Positions 1 through 6,661 are shown, numbered from the stretch's first letter. The stretch is DNA of 10,857 bases from Anaerolineales bacterium (GCA_015489255.1 WGAD01000115.1:1-10857), one strand, 5' to 3'. Program-made: numbers and translations. The notes: generated from the sequence alone by a model not told the origin.

Positions 1-120
1 CCGCTCTTCACCCTCTACGCCAACGATGCTGCCCTGAGCGCCGAAGCCAAAGCCCGCGTGCTGGCGGCGCATCATTTCTCCGAAGCGCCGGTGGAACGGC
101 TGCCGCTCTTTTACGAATGA
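1..120 (+). CDS. C-terminal end of a probable pyrimidine-nucleoside (thymidine) phosphorylase, partial
   Basis: Frame 1 is open from the window edge to a TGA at 118-120 and gives 39 residues; the start lies outside. The tail begins PLFTLYANDAA, continues with an alanine-rich helix-like stretch, and ends in FSEAPVERLPLFYE. From memory, a 'GxPLxTxyAnd' strand, a helix and an 'sdePVexxPLiyE' ending are typical of the C-terminal domain of pyrimidine-nucleoside phosphorylases, which reversibly cleave thymidine or uridine with phosphate. The match is by eye and short, so the family call is tentative. The stop codon overlaps the next start (ATGA), which suggests co-translation with the methyltransferase gene. 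Confidence 0.5.
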   Translation, partial: PLFTLYANDAALSAEAKARVLAAHHFSEAPVERLPLFYE

Positions 121-896
121 TTACCAGCCGCCAAAACCCGCTGATTAAGGAAGTCCGTGCCCTGCGACGCAGCAAGACGCGCCGCGAGCGCGGGCTTTTC
201 CTTATCGAAGGGATTTTTCATGTTGGGGAAGCGGTGGCGGCTGACTGGCCGCTGGAAGCGCTGCTCTACGCTCCCGACTTGCTGACCAGCGACTTTGGCC
301 GAAACCTGGTGCAGGAATATAAAAAGGCCGGCGGCCAGGTGCGGGCGGTGGCGGCAGATGTCTTTGCCAGTCTGACAGAAAAAGAACGCCCGGCCGGCAT
401 TCTCGCCATCGGGCGGATGCAGTTTCCCGCCTGGCAGGCGCAGGCTGCGCCGCGGCGCAGCGTGGCGCTGGTCGCCTCGCAAGACCCGGGCAACGTGGGG
501 ACGATTTTACGCACGCTGGACGCGGTCGGCGCCGAAGCCTTATTCCTGCTGGACGGCGGCGTCGATCCCTTCCACCCGACGGTGGTGCGCGCCAGCATGG
601 GCGCGCTCTTTTGGAAGCCCGTTTACCGTGGCACGCGCGAGCACTTCGTCCAATGGGCGCAGGCGAACCGGGTGTGGGTGGTGGGCACGTCGGCCCACGC
701 CCGCCGCAACTGGCGCGATCTGCACCCGCCAGCCGATAGGCCGCTGACCCTGCTCTTCGGCAGCGAACAAAAGGGGCTGGCGGCGGACTACCTGGCCGCC
801 TGCGAGGAAACAGTGGCCCTGCCCATGCGTGGCCGCGTCTCTTCTTTGAACCTGGCGGTGGCGGCTGGCGTGCTGATGTACGCGCTCTGGGGCTGA
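117..896 (+). CDS. TrmH/SpoU-family RNA 2'-O-ribose methyltransferase
   Basis: The 259-residue product is a SPOUT-class methyltransferase that would use S-adenosylmethionine to methylate a ribose 2'-OH in tRNA or rRNA in the cytoplasm. The N-terminal part (about 1-105) looks like the SpoU substrate-binding domain, starting MITSRQNPLIKEV with a basic RRSKTRRERG patch. The catalytic domain shows the three family motifs: DPGNVGTILRTLDAVGA from about residue 123 (motif 1, with N126), LLFGSEQKGL at about 212-221 (motif 2, E217), and LPMRGRVSSLNLAVAAGV from about 235 (motif 3, with S243 and N245), the part that forms the trefoil-knot cofactor site. The length is normal. The ATG at 117 overlaps the upstream stop and has no clear Shine-Dalgarno sequence, so translation probably depends on coupling. 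The exact RNA target (RlmB-like, TrmH-like or YsgA-like) cannot be told from sequence alone. Confidence 0.92.
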   Translation: MITSRQNPLIKEVRALRRSKTRRERGLFLIEGIFHVGEAVAADWPLEALLYAPDLLTSDFGRNLVQEYKKAGGQVRAVAADVFASLTEKERPAGILAIGRMQFPAWQAQAAPRRSVALVASQDPGNVGTILRTLDAVGAEALFLLDGGVDPFHPTVVRASMGALFWKPVYRGTREHFVQWAQANRVWVVGTSAHARRNWRDLHPPADRPLTLLFGSEQKGLAADYLAACEETVALPMRGRVSSLNLAVAAGVLMYALWG

Positions 897-901
897 AATA
901 A

Positions 902-1049
902 CCCGAGTTGCGGATTGGCAACAGGGATCCGTTTTGTCGTTGCGAGCCACCGTAGGCGGCGTGGCAATCCCCTGGATGGCTGGCGAGAGATGGCGTCGGG
1001 CGCGATGCGCCCTCGCCATGACATCCATCCTCCTTATCCGCAATTCAGG
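902..1049. repeat. Imperfect nested inverted repeat in intergenic gap
   Basis: The gap between the methyltransferase gene and the convergent small gene is filled by a nested imperfect palindrome. The outer arms are CCCGAGTTGCGGAT (902-915) and the reverse complement of 1036-1049, with 12 of 14 positions matching. The middle arms are GTCGTTGCGAG (936-946) and CTCGCCATGAC (1012-1022), with 9 of 11 matching. Alternative inner pairings are GGATGG (974-979) with CCATCC (1025-1030), TGGCGAG (981-987) with CTCGCCA (1012-1018), and GGGCGC-GAT-GCGCCC (998-1012). The GTCRTTGCGAG-like ends resemble dispersed intergenic palindromic repeats that I recall from other GC-rich genomes. Whether it is repeated in this genome cannot be seen here. 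It contains no credible reading frame. Confidence 0.55.
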
Positions 1050-1056
1050 ACAATAA

Positions 1057-1084
1057 CAAACGCCGCCTCAGCAGGCGGCGTTTG
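1057..1084. terminator. Bidirectional terminator hairpin between convergent genes
   Basis: A perfect 12-bp stem (1057-1068 with 1073-1084) closes a four-base CAGC loop. It sits between the convergent methyltransferase gene and the small cysteine-protein gene. On the reverse strand the stem is followed by TTTGTTATTG, a moderately U-rich tail that includes the end of the stem. On the forward strand the tail is GC-rich after TTTG. It therefore serves the rel-moeA-small-protein operon best, and may also stop transcription from the left. Confidence 0.8.
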
Positions 1085-1111
1085 CGGGCGTTATTCGGCG
1101 GCAGCAGCCGT

Positions 1112-1351
1112 TCAGGCTTCCCATTCCTCCTCGTCGTCCAGTTCCTCTTCCATTTCCGCTTCCCAGCTGAGGTCATCGGACTCGTTCTCGAGTTCATCTT
1201 CCCACAGGTCGTCGCCCAGGGGAAGGGCGTCTTCGTCTTCGGGTTTATAGGTCAGGCAGCCCTGGTTGGGGTCCACCTGGATGATGGCAGCGGTGCAATA
1301 GCCTTCGTCCAGGAAAATACAATCGGGATAAAGACAACGAATGCGAGCCAT
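1112..1351 (-). CDS. Small four-cysteine protein with strongly acidic C-terminal tail, function unknown
   Basis: The 79-residue product has two clear parts. Residues 1-35 carry four cysteines at 6, 11, 19 and 32 (spacing C-x4-C-x7-C-x12-C) with a CLTY segment after the last one. This recalls small DUF1540-like cysteine modules and could bind a metal ion or form disulfides. Residues 37-79 are mostly Asp and Glu with three tryptophans, probably disordered and highly negative. There is no signal peptide or membrane segment. The ATG at 1351 is preceded on the coding strand by AGAGGAAA with suitable spacing. The gene starts 17 bases after moeA ends, and a terminator hairpin follows it, so it is the last gene of the rel-moeA operon. 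No function is claimed. The clean start, the ribosome-binding site and the patterned cysteines argue that it is real. Confidence 0.8.
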   Translation of the reverse strand: MARIRCLYPDCIFLDEGYCTAAIIQVDPNQGCLTYKPEDEDALPLGDDLWEDELENESDDLSWEAEMEEELDDEEEWEA

Positions 1352-1368
1352 GCGCTTTCCTCTTGGGG

Positions 1369-2625
1369 TCAGGGATGCAGGGTCAGGTCTTGCTCGAACA
1401 ACCAGGCCTGGATGACGGCCTTTTCGGGCAGGGATTTTACCCCAGCGGGCAAAATTAGTAAAGCGTTTGCCTGCACCAGCGAAAAAAGGTGCCCGGAACC
1501 CTGGTGCCCGGTCAGGCGGGCGTGCCAGCCATCCTCGCGGAGCGAGAGCCGACCGCGCAGGTAGGTTTCGCGTCCATCGGAGGAGACGGGTTCATCCAGC
1601 GTTGCCGTGACGATTTGGCGCCGATGAGGGGGCAGCCCCAGCATTCGGCGCAGGACCGGGCGGACGAAGACCAGGAACCCGACAAAGGCCGAAACCGGGT
1701 TGCCGGGCAGCCCGATGAAGGGCGCCTGCCGGTAGCGGCCAAAGGTGAGCGGTTTGCCCGGGCGCATGTTGATGCGCCAGAGGTCCAGGCGGCCTTCGGC
1801 GGCCAGGAGGTCTTTGATGTAATCGCGGTGGCCGACGCTGACGCCGGCAGACGCCAGGATCAGATCGGCGCCCTGCTGGACGGCGTTTTGCAGGCGGCTG
1901 CGGATGTCGTCCGGATCGTCGCGGGCGATGCCCAGGGGGAGCGCTTCGCCGCCGAGGGCGGTGATCAGGCTGCTGAGGGAGGTTGTGTTGGCGTCGTAGA
2001 TCTGGCCGGGGGCCAGAGGCTGGCCGGGAGGGAGCAGCTCATCGCCGCTGGAGAGCAGGGCAATGCGCGGTCGCCGCCGCACAGGGACGGTTTCCCGTCC
2101 GAGCAAGGCCAACATGCCCAGGTCTTGCGGGCGGAGGGGGTGGCCGGCGCGCAAGACGGTGGCGCCGGCGGGCAAATCGGAGCCGGCGGCGCGGACGTTT
2201 TCGCCAGCGTGGCGCGGCGCCTGGCGGATGGTCACCTGGTCGGGCAAGGGGGCGCCGCTGCCGCGCACGGGCTGATCGGTGTGTTCTACCGGCACGACGA
2301 CATCCGCGCCGGGGGGCAGAGGGGCGCCGGTGGCGATGCGGGCGGCCTCGCCAGCGCCGATCGGGCGGGAAACGGGGCGCCCGGCGGGGATATCGGCCAC
2401 CACGCGCAGCCGGGCGGGCGCCTGGCGCACATCCGCGAAGCGGAGGGCGAAGCCGTCCATGGAGGCGTTGGCAAAAGGAGGCAGGGCGTGCGGGGTCTGG
2501 ATATCGGCAGCCAGCACGCGCCGCTGCGCGGCGGTCAGCGGCAGGGTTTCCGTTTCCAGAGGGGTAAAAGCTTGCAGGATGCGGTCGAGGGCTTCTTGTA
2601 CGGGCATCAGCGCAGAGGGAGACAT
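1369..2625 (-). CDS. moeA: Molybdopterin molybdenumtransferase MoeA
   Basis: MoeA inserts molybdate into adenylylated molybdopterin in the last step of molybdenum cofactor synthesis, in the cytoplasm. The ATG at 2625 gives 418 residues, close to the usual length of about 410. It is preceded by AAGGAG six bases upstream. A longer reading frame to 2703 would overlap rel and is not favoured. Landmarks are PPFANASMDGFAL (49-61), TGAPLPPGADVVVPVE (99-114), SSGDEL (192-197) with IYDANTTSL (209-217), GVSVGHRDY (260-268), NMRPGKPLTFG (285-295) and GLPGNPVSAF (304-313). Together these span the MoeA N-terminal, MoCF-binding and C-terminal domains. D57, T99 and D267 appear to match conserved residues of E. 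coli MoeA. It lies 13 bases after rel. No other cofactor-synthesis gene is in the window, and no molybdoenzyme is seen. Confidence 0.95.
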   Translation of the reverse strand: MSPSALMPVQEALDRILQAFTPLETETLPLTAAQRRVLAADIQTPHALPPFANASMDGFALRFADVRQAPARLRVVADIPAGRPVSRPIGAGEAARIATGAPLPPGADVVVPVEHTDQPVRGSGAPLPDQVTIRQAPRHAGENVRAAGSDLPAGATVLRAGHPLRPQDLGMLALLGRETVPVRRRPRIALLSSGDELLPPGQPLAPGQIYDANTTSLSSLITALGGEALPLGIARDDPDDIRSRLQNAVQQGADLILASAGVSVGHRDYIKDLLAAEGRLDLWRINMRPGKPLTFGRYRQAPFIGLPGNPVSAFVGFLVFVRPVLRRMLGLPPHRRQIVTATLDEPVSSDGRETYLRGRLSLREDGWHARLTGHQGSGHLFSLVQANALLILPAGVKSLPEKAVIQAWLFEQDLTLHP

Positions 2626-2638
2626 GGCCGGCTCCTTG

Positions 2639-4897
2639 TCATTGGTTCTTGACGCGGTGGACATCGCGCACGTTGGGGATGGCGGCAATGCGCCCCAGCA
2701 CACGGCCCAATTGTTCCAAATTGGACACTTCCAGGGTGAGCTGGATGTTGGTCAGGTATTTGTTGTTGCTGACGTTGACGTTGGCGATATTGATGTCTTC
2801 GCCTGCGATGACGGTGATGATATCTTGCATCAGTTTGAGCCGATCGTAGGCAGAAACGACGATCGGCACCGGGTAGGTTTTGCGGGCTGGTGTCCAGTCT
2901 AGTTTGAGCAGGCGTTCGCGTTCCGTTACGCGCAGGATGTTGTTGCAGTCTTGCCGGTGGACGCGGACGCCGCGCCCGCGGGTGATCAACCCGACGATGG
3001 GGTCGCCAGGGACCGGGTTGCAGCAGCGGGCCATATCGCCGCTGACGCCTTGAGGCAGGCCGGTGAGCTGAAAATTGTCTTTGATGATGCTGACCGGTTT
3101 GCTGGGCAGTTCCAGTGAATCTTCCTGGGAGAACTTTTCCGACAGGTAATTGATGACTTTGGTGATGCCGATCTCGCCGGTGCCGATGGCGGCCAGAAAG
3201 CTTTCTTCTTTGGGGAAGCGGAAGGCTGCGGTCAGCTCGGGGAGGATTTCTTTCATATCCAGCCCCAGGCGGTGGAATTCCGCTTCCAGCAGGCGGCGCC
3301 CCTGGGTGATGTTGGCTTCGCGCCGTTGCCGTTTGAACCACTGGCGGATCTTGGCGCGGGCGCGCGGCGTTTTGACCATGTCGAAGCCCGGGGTGATCCA
3401 GTCGCGGCTGGGGCCGCCCTCACGGACGGTCAGAATTTCGACGATGTCGCCGTTCTTCAGGGGGGTGTTGAGCGGCTTGACTTTGCCGTTGATGCGCGCG
3501 CCACGGCAGCGGTGGCCGATGTCGGTGTGAATGTGGTAGGCGAAGTCGATGGGCGTCGCGCCGACCGGCAGGTCGTACACGTCGCCTTTGGGGCTCATCA
3601 CATAGATGCGCGAGGCGAAAATATCTTGCTTGACGCCAATAACGAATTCCTCGGCGTCATCGACGTCATTGCCCCATTCGAGCATCTTGCGCAACCGCGC
3701 CAGCCGCTCCGAGAGCAGTTTGTCGTAGTCGCGGTCCAGGTTTTCTTTATAGCGCCAGTGCGCGGCAATGCCGTATTCGGCCTGTTCGTGCATCTCTGGC
3801 GTGCGAATTTGAAATTCCAGCGGTTTGTTATCGTCGTAGATGACGGCGGTATGCAGGGAGCGGTATTCGTTGTCTTTGGGGTTGGCGATGTAATCATCGA
3901 ATTCGCCCGGGATCGGTCGCCAGCGGCTGTGTAAAATGCCGAGCACCATGTAGCAGATTTTGCGGTCGTTTTCTTCGCGGCTGCTGGGCGTGCCGGCGTT
4001 TTCGCTTTCCGGCGCCTGCACGATGATGCGGACGGCGCGCACGTCGTGCACCATGTCAAAGGTCGCCCCTTTGCGCTTCATCTTGCGGTAGATGGAGTAA
4101 ATATGCTTGGGGCGACCGGTAATATCGGCGACGATGCGGTGTTTGTCGAGAAGTTGCTTGACCTGGACGATAATTTCCTGGATCTCGCGTTCACGACGCT
4201 CGCGGTTGGCTTCCAGGCGGGAGGCAATGGCTTTGTATTGCTCTGGCTGCAGGTAACGGAAGGAAAGGTCTTCCAGCTGCCATTTGATTTGCCACAACCC
4301 CAGGCGGTTCGCCAGCGGGGCGAAGATTTCCATGGTCTGCTTGGCGATGCGGCGCTGCTTGTCTGCCGGGACGTGCTGCAACGTGCGCATGTTGTGCAAC
4401 CGGTCGGCGAGTTTGATGAGCACCACGCTGGGGTCTTCGTTGAGCGTCATCATGATCTTGCGCAGGGTTTCGTTGTCCAGCGCCCGCCGGCGCAAAATGG
4501 CCCGCGCCTCTTCATCGGCCAGGGCCTCGGTGGCCGCCAGGGTGTGAGAAACGCGGGGCAATTGCTTCATCTTCGTTACCCCGTCTACCATTTGGGCGAC
4601 ATGCTCGCCAAAATCGCGCCGGATGTCTTCCAGGGTGATGTCGGTATCTTCGACCGTGTCGTGCAGCAGCGCGGCAGCCACCACCTCTGCCGGTACGCGA
4701 AACTCCTCCACCAGGATCGACGCGACCGCTACGCAATGGGTGATGTAAGGCTCGCCGGAGGCGCGTTCTAGCCCCTCGTGTGCTTGCGCCGCCACCTGGT
4801 AGGCGCGCTGCACCAGGTCTCTGTCGGCCTGGGTGTAGTCGTCCGGCAGGATCTTGGTCAGATCTTCCAGGGTGGTATAAGGCTCCTTGAATCTCAT
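2639..4897 (-). CDS. rel: Bifunctional (p)ppGpp synthetase/hydrolase (RelA/SpoT homologue)
   Basis: The 752-residue protein makes and degrades the stringent-response alarmone (p)ppGpp, normally on starved ribosomes. All domains are present in order. The hydrolase HD domain has H54, the HD pair at 79-80 with ED at 83-84, and D165 in KLADRLHNMRTL. The synthetase domain has GRPKHIYSIYRKM (261-273), D285 and the glutamate E361 in LEFQIRT. The TGS domain is at about 431-490, the cysteine/zinc-finger region has CC at 625-626 and C651, and the ACT domain runs from about 676 to 752. With an intact HD site it is most likely bifunctional. Two segments look longer than in the streptococcal enzyme as I recall it: about 19 residues between the HD pair and D165, and about 14 residues at 297-310. 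No Shine-Dalgarno sequence precedes the ATG at 4897. It leads the operon with moeA and the small cysteine protein. Confidence 0.96.
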   Translation of the reverse strand: MRFKEPYTTLEDLTKILPDDYTQADRDLVQRAYQVAAQAHEGLERASGEPYITHCVAVASILVEEFRVPAEVVAAALLHDTVEDTDITLEDIRRDFGEHVAQMVDGVTKMKQLPRVSHTLAATEALADEEARAILRRRALDNETLRKIMMTLNEDPSVVLIKLADRLHNMRTLQHVPADKQRRIAKQTMEIFAPLANRLGLWQIKWQLEDLSFRYLQPEQYKAIASRLEANRERREREIQEIIVQVKQLLDKHRIVADITGRPKHIYSIYRKMKRKGATFDMVHDVRAVRIIVQAPESENAGTPSSREENDRKICYMVLGILHSRWRPIPGEFDDYIANPKDNEYRSLHTAVIYDDNKPLEFQIRTPEMHEQAEYGIAAHWRYKENLDRDYDKLLSERLARLRKMLEWGNDVDDAEEFVIGVKQDIFASRIYVMSPKGDVYDLPVGATPIDFAYHIHTDIGHRCRGARINGKVKPLNTPLKNGDIVEILTVREGGPSRDWITPGFDMVKTPRARAKIRQWFKRQRREANITQGRRLLEAEFHRLGLDMKEILPELTAAFRFPKEESFLAAIGTGEIGITKVINYLSEKFSQEDSLELPSKPVSIIKDNFQLTGLPQGVSGDMARCCNPVPGDPIVGLITRGRGVRVHRQDCNNILRVTERERLLKLDWTPARKTYPVPIVVSAYDRLKLMQDIITVIAGEDINIANVNVSNNKYLTNIQLTLEVSNLEQLGRVLGRIAAIPNVRDVHRVKNQ

Positions 4898-4906
4898 GGT
4901 ATTTCA

Positions 4907-4935
4907 ATTTTACCCGTCATTTGTTATCATGACAT
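4907..4935 (-). promoter_or_regulatory. Candidate promoter for the rel-moeA operon
   Basis: On the reverse strand ATGTCA (4935-4930, four of six to consensus) lies 17 bases before TAAAAT (4912-4907, five of six). The predicted start is only a few bases before the rel ATG at 4897, giving a transcript with almost no leader. This fits the missing Shine-Dalgarno sequence. Assigned from consensus matching only. Confidence 0.4.
4922..4930 (+). promoter_or_regulatory. Candidate extended -10 promoter for ybaK
   Basis: TGTTATCAT is an extended -10 element (TGn followed by TATCAT, one mismatch to TATAAT) with only a weak -35 match upstream. The predicted start near 4937 gives a leader of about 28 bases to the ybaK ATG. 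It overlaps the candidate rel promoter on the other strand, so the two polymerases would compete. Confidence 0.45.
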
Positions 4936-4964
4936 TGGAAAATCGGCAAAAAGTTGAGGTAAAA

Positions 4965-5456
4965 ATGACACCCCGCAAAAATAACGTACTTCGTTTTCTC
5001 GCCAGTCGCAAAGTGCCGCACGAGGTCTTTACGTTGCCGCGCGAAAAGCTGGGCGCGCAAGAAACGGCAGCGCGGCTGGGGGTGCCGCCGGCGCAGGTCT
5101 TCAAAACCATTGTGGTCTTGCGGACGGGGGCGGGCAAGCCGATCCTGGCCGTGGTGCCCGGAGACAGCCAGGTGGACCTGAAACGACTGGCTGCTGCCGT
5201 GGGCGAGAAAAAACTGAAGCTGGCAACCCAGGCGGAAGCCGAGCGCCTGACCGGATTGCAGGCGGGAGGCATCTCCCCTTTGGCGCTGCTGAAGCGCGGC
5301 TTCCAGGTTTGGGTGGATGCAACCGCGCAAGACTGGGCGCAAATTCACATTTCCGGCGGCGAGCGCGGGCTGAACGTGCGCCTTTCGCCCGACGATTTGC
5401 TGCGTCTGACCGGGGCGCAAATGGCAGAGATCAGCCGCCCGCTGGAAGTTTGCTAA
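4965..5456 (+). CDS. ybaK: Cys-tRNA(Pro)/Cys-tRNA(Cys) deacylase, YbaK/EbsC family
   Basis: The 163-residue protein is a stand-alone editing domain that hydrolyses Cys wrongly attached to tRNA(Pro) by prolyl-tRNA synthetase. Conserved features are VFKTIVV with K47, the lysine needed for editing in this family, GGISPLA (101-107) and HISGGERGLNV (from 128). The length matches the YbaK family. The frame is open from an ATG at 4887, but the ATG at 4965 is chosen because GAGG lies five bases upstream and the protein then begins MTPRKNNVLRFL, as family members do. The earlier start would lie inside the rel coding sequence and upstream of the likely promoter. It diverges from rel and is followed by the aap operon promoter. 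Confidence 0.93.
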   Translation: MTPRKNNVLRFLASRKVPHEVFTLPREKLGAQETAARLGVPPAQVFKTIVVLRTGAGKPILAVVPGDSQVDLKRLAAAVGEKKLKLATQAEAERLTGLQAGGISPLALLKRGFQVWVDATAQDWAQIHISGGERGLNVRLSPDDLLRLTGAQMAEISRPLEVC

Positions 5457-5483
5457 AAAAAGCGTAAAAAAATGCCTGACAAA

Positions 5484-5513
5484 TTGGTGCGCAAGGAGGG
5501 AACTCCTTATAAT
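5484..5513 (+). promoter_or_regulatory. Promoter of the aapJQMP operon
   Basis: A perfect TATAAT (5508-5513) has TTGGTG (5484-5489) 18 bases upstream as a weak -35. Two seven-base A-tracts at 5455-5461 and 5466-5472 are 11 bases apart and lie roughly at -65 to -48 from the expected start near 5520. That is where an UP element or intrinsic bend would help a weak -35. The predicted transcript leader is about 48 bases. Confidence 0.7.
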
Positions 5514-5514
5514 G

Positions 5515-5546
5515 AAACTGGCGTTACATGCCAGTTTTCTTTTTTT
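5515..5546 (+). terminator. Intrinsic terminator-like hairpin in the aapJ leader
   Basis: AAACTGGC (5515-5522) pairs perfectly with GCCAGTTT (5530-5537) around a seven-base loop and runs into TTTTCTTTTTTT (5535-5546). This has all the parts of a Rho-independent terminator. It may end ybaK transcripts, whose stop is 59 bases upstream. It also lies directly on the predicted start of the aap transcript and before the aapJ ribosome-binding site, so it could attenuate the operon or form a protective 5' stem. Confidence 0.75.
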
Positions 5547-5567
5547 ACTCACCGAAGGAGGAGTACC

Positions 5568-6656
5568 ATGCGTAAGTTCTTCCCGTTTTTTGCCGTGTTG
5601 ATCGTTTTCAGCATGTTGCTGGCGGCTTGCGGCGGTAGCGCGCCGACCGAGGCAGCCCCGGCTGCCGGTGGCGAAGAAGCTGCCCCGGCGACGCAATCTG
5701 GCAGCACATTGCAGACCGTGATGGATCGCGGTAAGGTGATCTGCGGCGTCAACAAGGCCGTCCCGGGCTTCGGCTTCCTCCAGGAAGACGGCAGCTATGC
5801 CGGTTTCGACATCGACTTCTGCAAAGCCTTGGCCGCGGCCATCTTTGGCGATCCGGAAGGACGCGTGGAATACCGCCCGTTGACCGCCAAGGAACGCTTC
5901 ACCGCCTTGCAGACTGGTGAAATTGATGTCCTGATCCGCAACACCACCTGGACGCTGACCCGCGACACCGAACTGGGCGCCAACTTCGTGGCGACCACCT
6001 TCTACGATGGTCAGGGCTTCATCGTCCGCAAAGACAGCGGCATCACCAAGCTTGAAGACCTCGACGGCGCGACCATCTGCGTGGGCGCCGGCACCACCAC
6101 CGAGCTGAACCTGGCCGACGTCTTCGCGGCGCGTGGCATCAGCTACACCCCGCTGGTCTTCGAAGGCGCTGATGAAGCCACCGGCGCTTACGAAGAAGGC
6201 CGCTGCGATTCCTACACCACCGACAAATCCGGTCTGGTGGCCCGCCGCGTGGTGATGGCCGATCCGGAAGCGCACGTCATCCTCGACGAGACGATCTCCA
6301 AAGAGCCGCTCGGCCCGGTCGTCCGCCATGGCGATGACCAGTGGTTCGACATCGTCCAGTGGACGGTTTACGCGACCTTCACCGCGGAAGAGTTCGGCAT
6401 CACTTCCGCCAATGTGGACGAGATCAAAGCGACGACGGAAAATCCCAGCATCAAGAAACTCCTGGGCCTGGAAGGCGACATGGGCCAGAAACTCGGCCTG
6501 AGCAACGACTGGGCTTACAACATCATCAAATACGTCGGCAACTACGCCGAGATCTACGATCGCAACCTGGGTCCGGATCAGCCGACCTACATTCCGCGCG
6601 GCCTCAACAGCCTCTACACGGATGGTGGTCTGCTTTATGCGCCGCCTGTGCGCTAG
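5568..6656 (+). CDS. aapJ: General L-amino acid ABC transporter substrate-binding lipoprotein (AapJ-like)
   Basis: This 362-residue type-3 solute-binding protein would capture amino acids outside the membrane and hand them to AapQM. The chosen ATG has AAGGAGG six bases upstream; the open frame reaches back to 5472 but would cover the promoter and hairpin. Residues 1-21 form a lipoprotein signal ending LAAC, with C21 as lipidation site. An Ala/Pro/Gly/Glu-rich tether follows (22-47). The mature part carries AapJ-type landmarks: VICGVNKAVPGFGF (57-70), GFDIDFCKALAAAIF (79-93), RNTTWT (124-129), TICVGAGTTTELNL (169-182), GRCDSYTTDKSGL (211-223), and a C-terminus RGLNSLYTDGGLLYAPPVR. The Arg at 124 and Asp at 219 are likely ligand contacts by family analogy. 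Four cysteines (59, 85, 171, 213) are at family-typical places. The exact substrate range cannot be told from sequence. Confidence 0.93.
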   Translation: MRKFFPFFAVLIVFSMLLAACGGSAPTEAAPAAGGEEAAPATQSGSTLQTVMDRGKVICGVNKAVPGFGFLQEDGSYAGFDIDFCKALAAAIFGDPEGRVEYRPLTAKERFTALQTGEIDVLIRNTTWTLTRDTELGANFVATTFYDGQGFIVRKDSGITKLEDLDGATICVGAGTTTELNLADVFAARGISYTPLVFEGADEATGAYEEGRCDSYTTDKSGLVARRVVMADPEAHVILDETISKEPLGPVVRHGDDQWFDIVQWTVYATFTAEEFGITSANVDEIKATTENPSIKKLLGLEGDMGQKLGLSNDWAYNIIKYVGNYAEIYDRNLGPDQPTYIPRGLNSLYTDGGLLYAPPVR

Positions 6657-6661
6657 TTTGA

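Noticed and set aside
936..1022. CRISPR-like or tandem repeat array in the gap after the methyltransferase gene
   Set aside because: The arms are inverted, not direct, and there is only one unit with no regular spacers.
540..1043. Reverse-strand open frames extending from the methyltransferase gene into the 902-1049 repeat
   Set aside because: They are Arg/Ala/His-rich shadow frames without a start signal. The region is better explained by the methyltransferase gene plus a palindromic repeat.
1489..2652. A 387-codon forward open frame opposite moeA
   Set aside because: It is low-complexity Gly/Ala/Asp/Arg-rich, antisense to intact MoeA motifs, and has no credible start signal.
3272..3934. 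A 220-codon forward open frame opposite rel, and similar frames at 4046-4771
   Set aside because: These lie wholly antisense to the conserved Rel domains and show no family features.
5472..5567. N-terminal extension of aapJ starting at the ATG at 5472
   Set aside because: It would translate the promoter and terminator-like hairpin, destroy the lipoprotein signal position, and lacks a ribosome-binding site. The ATG at 5568 has an excellent one.
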